Of a stretch of 64,000 nucleotides of DNA, positions 33,757 to 43,174 are shown piece by piece. The notes below the pieces were generated by a model, which made no database searches, was not told where the DNA came from, and worked only from the letters and a program-made list of their open reading frames with translations. A program made the translations under genes and the position numbers. Source of the DNA: CAZJDV01 sp964544865 (GTDB lineage: Bacteria > Chloroflexota > Dehalococcoidia > Lucifugimonadales > CAJWER01). Where the stretch lies: assembly GCA_964544865.1 (NCBI GenBank), contig CAZJDV010000005.1, positions 6,579 to 70,578 of the forward strand. The letters run 5' to 3'. The first letter of the stretch is position 1. The number at the start of each line of letters is the position of its first letter.

Positions 33757-36210
33757 TTAGTCCTTCGTCTCCTCGTTGTTGTCCTCGTCACTTTCTTTGT
33801 CCGAGCACTTGCCGAAATCCCGGGACTTTCGCGCCATGTCTTGCAGACGCTTCTCCACCAGGTGGGGAACGGTGCCATCCGGACAGGAGCCCTCCTCGTC
33901 AACGTCGCCGGTGGCCACCCCGGTGAGGATCTCGATCCCCTCTATTGTTGAGACCGAGTAGATGGTGAACAGCCCGGCCTTGGCGGCGTCAGTGACCTCA
34001 TCCCTCAGGGCGAGGTTCTGCAGATTGTCCCTGGGGATCATCACTCCCTGCTTGCCGGACAGGCCTTTGGCTTTGCAGACGTCGAAGAATCCCTCGATCT
34101 TGTACGTGGCGCCACCGATGGCCTGGACCTCCCCGTTTTGGTTGACCGATCCGGTCACGGCTATTCCCTGGGCCAGAGGAAGACCGGAGAGATGAGACAG
34201 CAGGGCGTAAAGCTCCGTCGAGATGCGCTGTCGCCGTCGACTTCGCTGTACGACTGCTCGAATCCGATACTGGCCTGCAACGAAAGAGGCCTGTCCTGGC
34301 CATATTTGCCCTGGAGATAGCCGGTCAAGATGATGAAGCCCTTGTCGTGTATCTTGCCGCTCATTCGGGCCTCTCGTTCGATGTTCATGAGCTGCCCGCG
34401 ACCCACGAGACCCTGGCGGTGATCCGGCTGGGTTTTCCGAACGTGTAGTCTCCCAGCGACAGTACGGCCAGTCCATTGACCCGCCCGACGACCTCGCCCT
34501 GGGTGGCGATATGGATTGTGCCATCTTCGATCATCTCCCGGAGCCGGTCCTCGGTCAGGCCGGCGCGGTACTGGCGTTGGTCGATCGCGCTCTTGACGTG
34601 TGCGCCCGTCACACGTTCAGCACCGTCTTTGCCGGCCCAGTAATTCGCCTCGGTGGCGATTTTCGGGATCTCCATGAACCGCGTGGTGAGCTTCTTTTGG
34701 TGCTCGACGAGCCGGCTGGAGTAGTCGATGACCCGCGCGACCGCCGAGTTCTAGAAAGGCCNNNNNNNNNNTTGTTTGCAGCGGGCGGCTACGAAGGGCG
34801 CGTATTTGGCCAGATTCTCCGGCGTGCGGTCCATCAGGGTGTCGAACAGGGTGTCGAACTCCGCGGCAACCTTGAAGTATCGAGGGAAGTCTTCGTCTGA
34901 GACCTGCAGCATCCTGAGCAGATCAGGAGTGCCCACCATGCTGATGCGTGTGTTGATGGGAATGGCCTGGGGACGCAGCGTGGACGACGGCAGCGGGCTG
35001 TACTGCTCCCCGATGTTCTCGATTCTGAGCTCGCCGCTGCAAAGCGTTCGCTTCAGGGCGTCCCACGAGAGCGGGCTCGACAAGAGGCCACGAGCCTGCA
35101 CGACGAGATACGCCGTTGGCCTCGTGCAGCGAGCCGCATTTGATCATAGTAAGGGGTCCGTGCTGAAAGTGCCTACCTGGGCCTTGTACTCGATTCGACC
35201 GAACAGGTTGTAGTAGGTGGGGCTATGCTCGAAGACGACCGGAGCGCCCACGCAGGCCGTGTTGTCCACCAGGTCGTTGACGCGGTAATTCCCGAAGAAA
35301 TCTTCCCCGGCTTGCAGCGCGCCAAGCCCCGGCATCGCAGGTTGGGGCGCCTCCTCGGCTGGTTTGAACATCTCTTGGTGCTCGGTCATGTCGGACTCGA
35401 CATGATCCAGATATTCGACAACCTGCGGGAAGTCAGAGTACTTGGCCCGCAGGTCCTCCATAATTGGGCTGAGGGTGAATCGCACCACCTCCTTGTCCAC
35501 TTCGCGATCCTGCTCCAAACCGGCCTTGTTCAACCGCCTGACCCCCGCGGTGGTGTGCGTGATCGAGTGCTGAATCTCCTCGGCCTGCCCTCTCAGCCGG
35601 TCCTTTTCGGCCTCCGGAAGCGTGCCATACTCCTCCTGCGACAAAGGCTGGCCATCCTTCAGGGCCACGGGCGTGATGCCCGAGGACGTCGTTCGTAGGC
35701 CGAACCCCATGGCGCGCGCGCTCTTGTCCAACTCCTGGGTGACGGCCTGGCTCTGGGCCTGGATGTCGTTAATCGCGTCTTCCGTGAGGTGCGTGTATTC
35801 GTCGCTCTCGAAGGCCCTCGGTATCTCCCGTTTGCAGGAGTCTACAAGCTCCTCCATATCGCGTTTCAGGGTCTTCATCATCCCGCAGGGCAGGCTTATG
35901 GGGACGGGCTACGACGCGTCTTCGAAGTTGCGGACGCAACCCCAATCCGGTGGCACGGGCCTGTTCGAGGTGATGACGTCGACGTAGGCGCGAATTGCGG
36001 TGTTGCGCCCCTAGCCGGGGGGGCCGGAGACGAAGATGTTGATCCGGGCTCTTCTATGTCCAGGCCGAGCTCCAGGGCGCTGATCGCGCGCTCCTGGCCG
36101 ATGGTGCCCTCCAGGGGCGGCAGCTCGTCGGTGGTCTCGAATCCAAGCTCATCCGGGTCGCATCGCCTGGCAAGCATCTCGAATGGGACTCTCGCATCAT
36201 CGATGCTCAT
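33757..36210 (-). pseudogene. LonC/YcbZ-like ATP-dependent protease gene with multiple frameshifts and amber stops
   Basis: The pieces reassemble into an about 810-residue Lon-related protease (AAA_32 plus Lon_C). The N-terminus starts at ATG 36210 (AGGAG upstream): MSIDDARVPFEML, then GTIGQERAISALELGLDI, Walker A GPPG-stop-GRN, a long helical insert from 35881, then SLHEANG, TRISMVGTPDLL, and a C-terminal Lon domain with the catalytic-Ser motif GDSAS. Breaks: shifts near 36045, 35150, 35115, 34402 and 34222; TAG at 36011-36013, 35909-35911 and 34751-34753; and an N gap. Amino-acid conservation stays high between breaks, so decay is recent or the local consensus is poor. Confidence 0.75.
34762..34771. 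other. Assembly gap (10 N)
   Basis: Ten placeholder Ns inside the LonC-like pseudogene, between AARCKQ and PF. Here the frame is kept across the placeholder. Confidence 0.99.
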
Positions 36211-36371
36211 CTCATGCTCCTTTGAGGTTCTCGCTGGCCACCGGTCGTGTACACTCGATCGCAACGCTTGAACTGCCGTCATGGTATTGGATGCCGCGCG
36301 CCACGTGATGGATCGGCCCCAACGGCGATCAATGACAATTGTACACCCGGTCCGCGCGGCTGAGCAGATCG

Positions 36372-36401
36372 TTGCGCTGCTGTCGATACCCCTGATAGTA
36401 T
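36372..36401 (+). promoter_or_regulatory. Promoter for the esterase-ThuA-methyltransferase operon
   Basis: TTGCGC (36372-36377), an 18-bp spacer and TAGTAT (36396-36401). Start near 36408 with a 28-nt leader to the ATG at 36436. Confidence 0.45.
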
Positions 36402-36435
36402 GCCTCTGGATGCCCTTTGCGTAAGGAGGCCGATG

Positions 36436-38124
36436 ATGACACAGGGTGAGGCATCGGGGCATCCCGGTACCCCTGGGTTCCCACCCAATGACACGCGGAG
36501 GGCGGTTGATCCGCCTCCGGGCCGGGACCTTCGATTCAGCTACCGCTCCGAGATCGACGGCACGGACCAGCCCTATGCCGTGTACGTGCCATCGCGCTAT
36601 GACGATGGTCAGCGATCGCCCGTCGTCATCAACCTGCACGGCACCTCTTCCGGGAGATCGCCGGAGCTCGTCGGCCAGACCTCCGAGCACTACTACACCG
36701 CCGACGAGAACGCGTCGCCCATGTGGGCGGCGGAGCGTCACGAGGCCATCCTCGTGACCCCCCACGGCCGGGGAATCACGGAGTTCCGCGGAATCGGCGA
36801 GAACGACGTGTTCTGTGTGCTTGCGGAGGTGCAGCGCCGCTACAGTGTGGACCCTGACCGCATCTCCATAACCGGCCTGTCCATGGGCGGTACAGGCTCC
36901 ACGGAGATCGCGCTGCATCATCCCGACATGTTCGCCGCTGCAGCACCGGTCGGTGCCGCTTACAGCTTCCCATGGCTGGCGGCCAACGGCAAGCATCTCC
37001 CGTTCTGGTGCATCGGTGGGGAGGACGACTTCAATTTCCACACTGGCGGCAAGCTGGTCGCCGAGCGCATGGGGCGTCTTGGATACCCGGCGCGTCTGGA
37101 CATCCGAGAGGGTCGCGAGCACGCCGATTTCCTGCCGGAGTACTACGACCGCATCGTCGGCTGGCTGGTCCGTCACCGCGTTGTCCGCCATCCACGGCAG
37201 TACTCGTTCAGCGCCGCGCTGCCGATGTACGGACAGGCGTACTGGACCGCCATCGACGCCATCGAGGAGCCCGGGACCATCAGTACCATCCGGGCGGAGA
37301 TTACCGGGCCAAACCGGCACAGCCTGGCCACGGGAAACCTTTCCGCCATTGCGGTCCTGCCCGACGCGGAGCTGGTCGACTTCACCGGCGAAATACAGGT
37401 GCAGGTCGATGGCCAACCCGCGTTCGAGGGCGCCGTCACGCCCCACGAGGAGATCCTGCTGTCGAAGGTCGGGGGCAGGTGGAGTGCGGAGATCGCCCCT
37501 CGCAGGCAGCGGTCCATGACGGCCTACCGCACCGATCCGGTCGCCGTTGCCCCGAAGTCCCTGACGATGCAGGGCGTGGACGCGCCACTGGCAAACTGGA
37601 TCAGCGACGCGATGCGGGCCGCGACCGGGGCCGACGTTGCCCTGTACAATCGAAGGCACTACCGCGGTCTGCCTATCCCTCGGGGCACCGTGGACCAGGT
37701 GGACCTGCTTCAGTGCAGCCGTCCGTTTGAGCAGTACCTGGTGGTCGCGGACCTGTCTGGACGCGACCTGATCGCGGTCCTCGAAGACAACATCCGCGAC
37801 CCCGGCGAAGGTCTCGAATACCTGGTGCAGCCCTCGGGACTGCGCTACTCGTTCTCGTGGGACCACCCGCAGGGCCAGCGCGTCACGGATAGCGACATCG
37901 ATCCCGGCCGTAGCTACAAGGTCGCGTTGGAAGGGCAGTCGCCGGAGCGGGTGGAGCGCCAGACAGCGATGTTCCTGGCGGGGCTCAGGAAGACGCTGGA
38001 CTACCGAGTGACCGAGGTCCCTTTTCGGGCGGCCCTCTACGCCCACGCCGTGCGCCAGGGCGAGATCAAGGTAACGGCCGAGGGGCGCGTGCGTGCAGTG
38101 GAGGACCGCACGGCCCGGGGGTGA
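36436..38124 (+). CDS. Alpha/beta-hydrolase esterase fused to a 5'-nucleotidase C-terminal domain
   Basis: 562 residues. The N-terminal half (about 35-255) is an esterase/PHB-depolymerase-like alpha/beta hydrolase: oxyanion-loop NLHGTSSG, nucleophile elbow GLSMGG, an acidic segment GGEDDFN and a catalytic-His candidate in EHADF. The C-terminal part (about 380-545) matches the 5'-nucleotidase C domain: PLANWISDAMRAATGADVA, GTVDQVDLLQ, FEQYLVV and GRDLIAVLEDN. The metallophosphatase domain that normally precedes this C domain is absent. No signal peptide is seen. ATG 36436 has AGGAGG 6 nt upstream. ThuA and methyltransferase genes follow closely. Confidence 0.82.
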   Translation: MTQGEASGHPGTPGFPPNDTRRAVDPPPGRDLRFSYRSEIDGTDQPYAVYVPSRYDDGQRSPVVINLHGTSSGRSPELVGQTSEHYYTADENASPMWAAERHEAILVTPHGRGITEFRGIGENDVFCVLAEVQRRYSVDPDRISITGLSMGGTGSTEIALHHPDMFAAAAPVGAAYSFPWLAANGKHLPFWCIGGEDDFNFHTGGKLVAERMGRLGYPARLDIREGREHADFLPEYYDRIVGWLVRHRVVRHPRQYSFSAALPMYGQAYWTAIDAIEEPGTISTIRAEITGPNRHSLATGNLSAIAVLPDAELVDFTGEIQVQVDGQPAFEGAVTPHEEILLSKVGGRWSAEIAPRRQRSMTAYRTDPVAVAPKSLTMQGVDAPLANWISDAMRAATGADVALYNRRHYRGLPIPRGTVDQVDLLQCSRPFEQYLVVADLSGRDLIAVLEDNIRDPGEGLEYLVQPSGLRYSFSWDHPQGQRVTDSDIDPGRSYKVALEGQSPERVERQTAMFLAGLRKTLDYRVTEVPFRAALYAHAVRQGEIKVTAEGRVRAVEDRTARG

Positions 38125-38152
38125 GGAATATTCTTCAACGAGGAGGTCCGCG

Positions 38153-38785
38153 ATGAAGTTGCTGGTCGTTTCCGGGGGGAATCATCCCTATGTGGAGAGC
38201 ACGCCCGTGCTGATGGAGTTCCTCCAGGACGCTGGTCATGAGGCGACACTGACGGAGGACGCGGGATTACTCGCCGCGGATAGGCTTTTCGACTGCGACG
38301 TGCTGGTATTCAACACGCTGCGGCGGCAGGAGACCGCCCTCAGCGAGGCCGAGCGAGCTGGCATGACGCGGTTCATCGGTGGCGGCAAGGGCTTCGTGTG
38401 CATCCACATCTCCGGCTGCGCGCCCGAGGAATGGCCCGAGTACCACGACGTTACCGGCGGGGGTTGGATAATGGGCGCGAGCACACATCCGCCGTACGGC
38501 CAGTTCACCGTCAAGGTCACGGGCCGCGACCACCCGGGCGCCGCGGACATCACCGACTTCGTGACCAATGACGAGCTGTATACGAAGCTTGGCTGGCGGG
38601 ATGGCAACGACGTCTTCATGACCGCCGATCTCGACGGCGAGCCCCGGCCCATATCCTGGACCCGAAAATATGGCAACGGACGGGTTTTCGCCACTACGCT
38701 GGGCCACGACGGCCTCAGCTTCCGAACCCCCCAGTTTCAGCGCCTGGTCCTCAACGGAGTGGACTGGGCCGCCGGAAAGCGCTAG
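38153..38785 (+). CDS. ThuA domain protein
   Basis: 210 residues, ThuA-like (trehalose-utilisation) fold related to class I glutamine amidotransferases. It starts MKLLVVSGGNHPYVES, and further typical blocks are GGKGFVCIHISG and WTRKYGNGRVFATTLGHD. The ATG at 38153 has AGGAGGT 6 nt upstream, 28 bp after the esterase stop. ThuA proteins often accompany sugar-derivative catabolism; the reaction is not established. Confidence 0.9.
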   Translation: MKLLVVSGGNHPYVESTPVLMEFLQDAGHEATLTEDAGLLAADRLFDCDVLVFNTLRRQETALSEAERAGMTRFIGGGKGFVCIHISGCAPEEWPEYHDVTGGGWIMGASTHPPYGQFTVKVTGRDHPGAADITDFVTNDELYTKLGWRDGNDVFMTADLDGEPRPISWTRKYGNGRVFATTLGHDGLSFRTPQFQRLVLNGVDWAAGKR

Positions 38786-38800
38786 CGGCAAGGCCGGCCC

Positions 38801-40015
38801 ATGGACCAAGACGTTTACTTCAAGAAGGAAGTCGCCCTGGAGCACGACGGCCATTCCCTCCGGCTCAGAGTGGCGCAGGACCTGTTCAGCAGCTTCGCCG
38901 TGGACGCGGGTACGCGGTTTCTCCTGAGGTCGCTCTCGGGGACCAATCGGAGCGGCCTCGGAAAGGCGCTTGATCTCGGCTGCGGTTATGGCCCCCTCGG
39001 ACTGGCCCTGAAGGCGGCCTGCCGGAGCCGGGCCGTCCACATGGTGGACAGAGACGCCCTGGCGGTTGGATACGCTCGGCAGAACGCCGAGCTAAACGGC
39101 CTCGCCGACATTGAAATCTATGGGAGTCTCGGCTATGACGACGTTGCTTCGCAAGATTTCGATCTCATAGTCTCCAACATTCCCGGCAAGGTAGGGGAAT
39201 CTGCTATTTCACATCTCTTGCTGGATGCCGCCCGCCATCTGAGGCAGGGCGGACTTGTGGCGGTCGTGGTCGTGGCGCCTTTCGCGCCGAAGGTCGCCCG
39301 GATCCTCGACGACGATTCCGGCATCAACGTAAGTTTCCGCGACTTCACATCCAGCTACAGCGTTTTTCACTACAGCTTTGCCTCCTCTGCTTCTCGGCCC
39401 GGTTCGGGTAGCAGCCTGAGCAGGGGGGTGTACCGCCGTGGCCGGATGTCTGTCACCGCCGAAGGCGTGGACCGCACCCTGGATACGGCCTACGGTCTCC
39501 CCGAGTTCGATACCGTCGGCTATCAGAGCGAGCTGGTCATTGGCGCCATGATGGATCTTGGCGCCGCGTCCGTCGCACGCGCGCTGGCGTTTTACCCAGG
39601 TCAAGGGCACGTGCCCCTCGCCCTCTGGAAATTGGTGAAACCCGGGTCCATCACGCTGGTCGACCGCGACCTTCTCGCGCTGCGCTATGCAGAAAGAAAC
39701 CTGGTACTCAATGGCTGCGCCACAGGGCTTGTCACGACCTCGCATCGGACAGGCGTCCTGATTGACGGAGGTCAGCCTTTCGATCTCGTCGTCGGCGTGC
39801 TGAGGGAGAACGAAGGGACCGAGGTCCACATCCTGACCGTCGAGCAGGCGATTCGACAACTCGCCGTAGGCGGCCATGTTGTAGTGGCGTCGAGCTCCAC
39901 CGCCATCTCGAGGCTGGTCAAGCGGCTTGGGACGCACCGCGGGATCTCCGTCGCGAGACGAAAGCGCAGGAAGGGAAACGCCGTGCTAACCTTGCGGCGT
40001 TTTATCCCTCGTTAA
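38801..40015 (+). CDS. Tandem small-methyltransferase (MTS/RsmC-like) protein
   Basis: 404 residues with two Rossmann methyltransferase repeats. The first has an intact SAM motif DLGCGYGPLG (about 57-66), the acidic VDRDAL and a motif IV-like SNIPGK. The second (from about 210) has AFYPGQGHVPLAL in place of motif I and VVGVLREN for motif IV, so it is probably non-catalytic. RsmC (16S rRNA guanine-N2) has the same duplicated layout but with the catalytic domain C-terminal; here the catalytic copy is N-terminal. Starts 15 bp after ThuA. Confidence 0.8.
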   Translation: MDQDVYFKKEVALEHDGHSLRLRVAQDLFSSFAVDAGTRFLLRSLSGTNRSGLGKALDLGCGYGPLGLALKAACRSRAVHMVDRDALAVGYARQNAELNGLADIEIYGSLGYDDVASQDFDLIVSNIPGKVGESAISHLLLDAARHLRQGGLVAVVVVAPFAPKVARILDDDSGINVSFRDFTSSYSVFHYSFASSASRPGSGSSLSRGVYRRGRMSVTAEGVDRTLDTAYGLPEFDTVGYQSELVIGAMMDLGAASVARALAFYPGQGHVPLALWKLVKPGSITLVDRDLLALRYAERNLVLNGCATGLVTTSHRTGVLIDGGQPFDLVVGVLRENEGTEVHILTVEQAIRQLAVGGHVVVASSSTAISRLVKRLGTHRGISVARRKRRKGNAVLTLRRFIPR

Positions 40016-40050
40016 CAGCGAATAGGCCGCTGCCTGGCGAAGCCGGCCAC

Positions 40051-41439
40051 TCAGTCCCGACCGGGTCCCCACAGCGGGTGTCGGAAGGTGGGGTTGGCAT
40101 CCGAGTAAGGTGATCTGTGGGTTGGCCGTGGCGGGGTGGCCTCCTCAGCGTCTTGTTCGGACACCGGGATTAGCACCTGCCGGCGGCGTGCGCCGGGCCT
40201 CGAGGAGAGGGTGCTCAGGTGCATTGCCAAGTCCTCCAGGCTGGCGAGGTTGTGTACCGGCAGCAGGTCATCCACGAAGGGCAGTGCGGCCTGCATGCCC
40301 CGCGTGAGAGGCTCGTAGGTCGGTGAGCCCAGCAGGGGGTTGAGCCAAATCAGGCGATGGCAACTCCGCTGCAGGCGTGCGATCTCGCGGCTTAGCAACT
40401 CCGGCTCGCCACGGTCCCAGCCGTCCGATATCACGAGCACAACCGCGCCGCCGCCCAGGACGCGGCGGGCCCATCTAAAGTTGAACGCCTTCAGGGCTTC
40501 GCCGATCCTGGTGCCACCGGCCCAGTCGGGAACGGCGTGGGAAACCTCGGTGACGGCCTCGTCCACGCCGCGATGCACCAGATGGCCGGTGACGCAGGTC
40601 AGCCTGGTGGCGAAAAGGAACGACTCCACCCGGTCCGGCCCGGTGGCGAGCGAATGGATGAAGTGCAGCAGCATCCGGGTGTAGCGCTCCATTGAACCGC
40701 TCACGTCGCAGATCAGCGTCAGCGGCCTCTGCTTGTCCTTTCGCCGCCGGCGCGGGAGGTCCAACATCTCGCCACCGTAACCCATGTTTCGGCGCACCAG
40801 GCGGCGCAGATCGATGGCGCTGCCGCCCCCGCCAACCCACCTGCGCGTGCGACGCATTCCCAGGTCCCAGTCCAGCTCGGCCATCATCTGCCGGGCCTGG
40901 GCAAACTCCTCCGGGGAGAAGCGAGAGAAGTCCTTGGCCCGCAGGACCTCGCGCGAGCTGTAGGTCCGGGTGAGATCGACGCGGTCCACGTTCCGGTTCG
41001 AATCGTCTGTTCCCTCGCCGTCCGGCTGCTCTTCAAGGCCGGGGGGCGGCGGACCTGCCTGGGGCTGTCGGAAGCGCCGCTGCTCTCCCAGGGAGCGCAG
41101 GTCCATGGTCGTCCACTCGTTCTTCGGCGGGCGCCAGAAGACCTGGAACGCCTCGTCGAAGAGCGCCAGGTCTTGCTGGCGATGCACCAGCATGGTCCTG
41201 AGGGCGTCCCGAAAGTCCCTCTTTCGCGCCACGCCTATGTACTCCAGGACCTCGACCACGTCTAGCATTCGCCCTGAATGAACATCCAGGCCCAGTCGGC
41301 GCAGGACGCGCCCGAAGAGCAGGAGATTGCGAAGGAAATGGCCGTCTGGGGCAGTTTCCAAACTCGTCATTTGTGTGAATCCACGATCGCCGCCCAATGG
41401 CAGACGGGTCGGCGAGCCTGTGCTCTTTCTCCGGGCCAT
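40051..41439 (-). CDS. VWA domain protein, CoxE-like
   Basis: 462 residues. The N-terminal 150 residues are helical (CoxE-specific region), followed by a charged linker and a von Willebrand A domain with MIDAS motif DVSGSM (about 250) and downstream Thr and Asp (GGTRIGEAL, ISDGWDRGEPE). CoxE proteins partner with a MoxR/CoxD ATPase in maturing molybdenum CO-dehydrogenase-type enzymes. Here the partner gene lies 1.7 kb upstream with two unknown genes between, and coxSLM precede on the same strand. Confidence 0.9.
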   Translation of the reverse strand: MARRKSTGSPTRLPLGGDRGFTQMTSLETAPDGHFLRNLLLFGRVLRRLGLDVHSGRMLDVVEVLEYIGVARKRDFRDALRTMLVHRQQDLALFDEAFQVFWRPPKNEWTTMDLRSLGEQRRFRQPQAGPPPPGLEEQPDGEGTDDSNRNVDRVDLTRTYSSREVLRAKDFSRFSPEEFAQARQMMAELDWDLGMRRTRRWVGGGGSAIDLRRLVRRNMGYGGEMLDLPRRRRKDKQRPLTLICDVSGSMERYTRMLLHFIHSLATGPDRVESFLFATRLTCVTGHLVHRGVDEAVTEVSHAVPDWAGGTRIGEALKAFNFRWARRVLGGGAVVLVISDGWDRGEPELLSREIARLQRSCHRLIWLNPLLGSPTYEPLTRGMQAALPFVDDLLPVHNLASLEDLAMHLSTLSSRPGARRRQVLIPVSEQDAEEATPPRPTHRSPYSDANPTFRHPLWGPGRD

Positions 41440-41478
41440 TGGAGATGGGGCCTAGCACGCAAGGTATCGATTGCCGGC

Positions 41479-42180
41479 TCAGCTCGTCAGCCTGGCCAGG
41501 CCGGCCACCATTTCTTTGGGTGCGAACGTCACGAAGGAGATGATCGCCATGGACAGCCCCAGGGACATGCCCCATACCCCATAGCGCGCAGTGGCCAGGT
41601 CCTCGGAGGCATTCATTTTGTCGATGAAGGAAGCCCCGCCGCCGAAGACTATCGCGGCAATCGCTCCGGTGAACAGAAACTGGACGCTGGTGGTCAGGGC
41701 GTACACCGGGGCTGACATCAGATTGGCGACGGCGCCGTTGAAGAGTTGGATGACATCGATCTGGCTGTGGACGAAACGGAACCAGAGGTTGCCCATTGGC
41801 AAGAAAAGTCCCGAAAGCAGCAGCACATGTACCGCCGAGTATCCAAGCCCAAGACTCAGCCATGCACGTAGGCGGCGGGGACGCCGCTTCATGGTCCCAA
41901 CGAACGCCGGCATTTCACCGTACAAGACCCACGACAGCGGCCCGGCGATGACGACGCTCGTCAGTGCCCCGATTGCGCCGAAATAGAGGGACTGGGCCAG
42001 GGGCAGGCGTTCGGGCAGCGCCGGGAATATAGGCCGGCCAAGGAAATTGACGAGGATCGTGGCGCCACCGACAGCCGCCGCAAAGATGGCGATTGACGCA
42101 GCGAACCGGAGGCGGTCCCTATCGGCGCGTAAGGCCTCTATCCACGAGATAACAACCCTGGTTTCAGCAATTGACGCCAA
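41479..42180 (-). CDS. Polytopic membrane protein of unknown function in the cox cluster
   Basis: 233 residues with about five membrane helices (for example FAASIAIFAAAVGGATILV, SVVIAGPLSWVLYG, SLGLGYSAVHVLLLSGLF, FTGAIAAIVFGGG, GMSLGLSMAIISFV). No motif recognised. It starts 6 bp after the 302-residue gene and ends 39 bp before the VWA gene, so it is part of the MoxR-VWA operon. Confidence 0.7.
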   Translation of the reverse strand: MASIAETRVVISWIEALRADRDRLRFAASIAIFAAAVGGATILVNFLGRPIFPALPERLPLAQSLYFGAIGALTSVVIAGPLSWVLYGEMPAFVGTMKRRPRRLRAWLSLGLGYSAVHVLLLSGLFLPMGNLWFRFVHSQIDVIQLFNGAVANLMSAPVYALTTSVQFLFTGAIAAIVFGGGASFIDKMNASEDLATARYGVWGMSLGLSMAIISFVTFAPKEMVAGLARLTS

Positions 42181-42186
42181 CTTGTC

Positions 42187-43095
42187 CTACCCCTGGGGTC
42201 CGATCGTCACGAAACACTCGCGATTGAAGGCGCAGTCTAGCACCCAGTCGGGATGCTGGTACGTGTAAATCAGTTGGAACCTGACGGAGAACTGCTTCAA
42301 TGGATAGTGGCCCGCCGCTATCCATATGGTGCCCTCGCCCACTTTCGAGCAGCCGCCGCCGAACGCCCCGCATTTGCTGACTATGTGCCAGCCCGGCGGC
42401 TCATCGAACACCGCCTCCATGCCGGCGATCCCGGCGTAGTCTATCCCCTCCTCCGCCAGGCGGTCGAATGACCCGGTAATCGGCGAATTCCTGATATGGA
42501 TCCACCCCGTGCCCGGGATCTTGTTCAGGAACAGCGAGTAATCATGCGCGAGGGCTGCCTCGTTCAGGTCCAACAGGGTCGTCTCGAGGAACCGCCGGAC
42601 CTCCGATTCCGCCGGCATCCCTCTGAACCATACGCCAGGACCCACGTCGATATCGAACCGGTCCGTCACCGAGAGCACTTTCCAGCCGTCCTCCTTGGCC
42701 ATCGAGATGGCGAACGGCGCCAGCCGACCCGATTCGTTCTGCATCGTGCCGGTCAGTACCACGGTGCCGGCCTCCGGCAGGGTTCGGCGCCACAACGATC
42801 TCAACTGGAATCTCGCCGGGCCGAGGGAAGCAAGTTGGAAGTCGAACCGTTGCTGTGTCTGCTCCCGAAGCATGCTAGACGATACCATGGAGTAGGCACG
42901 CGGGCCGTCGCCATCGTTGAGCGCGGTGAGGAACTCATCGGCCGAGGCCGCCGCGCCTCCGGTGGAGAGGGCGACCCAGGAGACCACCAAGACGGCGAAT
43001 ACGCCTACCGACAGCATGGCCAGGGCGAGAATCACCAACAGCACCCTGGCGAGCGTCAGAAACTTGATGTTCGATTCTTTGTAGTAGGCGACCAC
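42187..43095 (-). CDS. Single-pass membrane protein of unknown function in the cox cluster
   Basis: 302 residues, GTG start at 43095. One N-terminal membrane helix (about 12-45), then an extracytoplasmic part. Residues 50-145 (DEFLTALNDGDGPRAYSMVS, then beta-rich GTVVLTGTMQNESGR and KEDGWKVLSV) look like an NTF2/DUF4864-type domain. The C-terminal half has three Cys (KCGAFGGGCSK, DCAFNREC) and no known family. It lies between MoxR and the membrane protein gene. Confidence 0.7.
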   Translation of the reverse strand: MVAYYKESNIKFLTLARVLLVILALAMLSVGVFAVLVVSWVALSTGGAAASADEFLTALNDGDGPRAYSMVSSSMLREQTQQRFDFQLASLGPARFQLRSLWRRTLPEAGTVVLTGTMQNESGRLAPFAISMAKEDGWKVLSVTDRFDIDVGPGVWFRGMPAESEVRRFLETTLLDLNEAALAHDYSLFLNKIPGTGWIHIRNSPITGSFDRLAEEGIDYAGIAGMEAVFDEPPGWHIVSKCGAFGGGCSKVGEGTIWIAAGHYPLKQFSVRFQLIYTYQHPDWVLDCAFNRECFVTIGPQG

Positions 43096-43174
43096 GGACC
43101 GAGGTCCTATCCTTCAGTCACTATTGGCGAGAATAGCACGCCCAGTCTCCCGGCGCACACCGCGGACGGCGACG

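Noticed and set aside
29945..36013. Pyrrolysine or general amber recoding
   Set aside because: Many intact genes in the window end in TAG and the broken genes also carry frameshifts or truncation.
35896..38046. 716-residue minus-strand ORF antisense to the esterase fusion
   Set aside because: It is the complementary reading of a high-GC gene; only its last part overlaps the real LonC N-terminus, in a shifted frame. No ribosome site or family.
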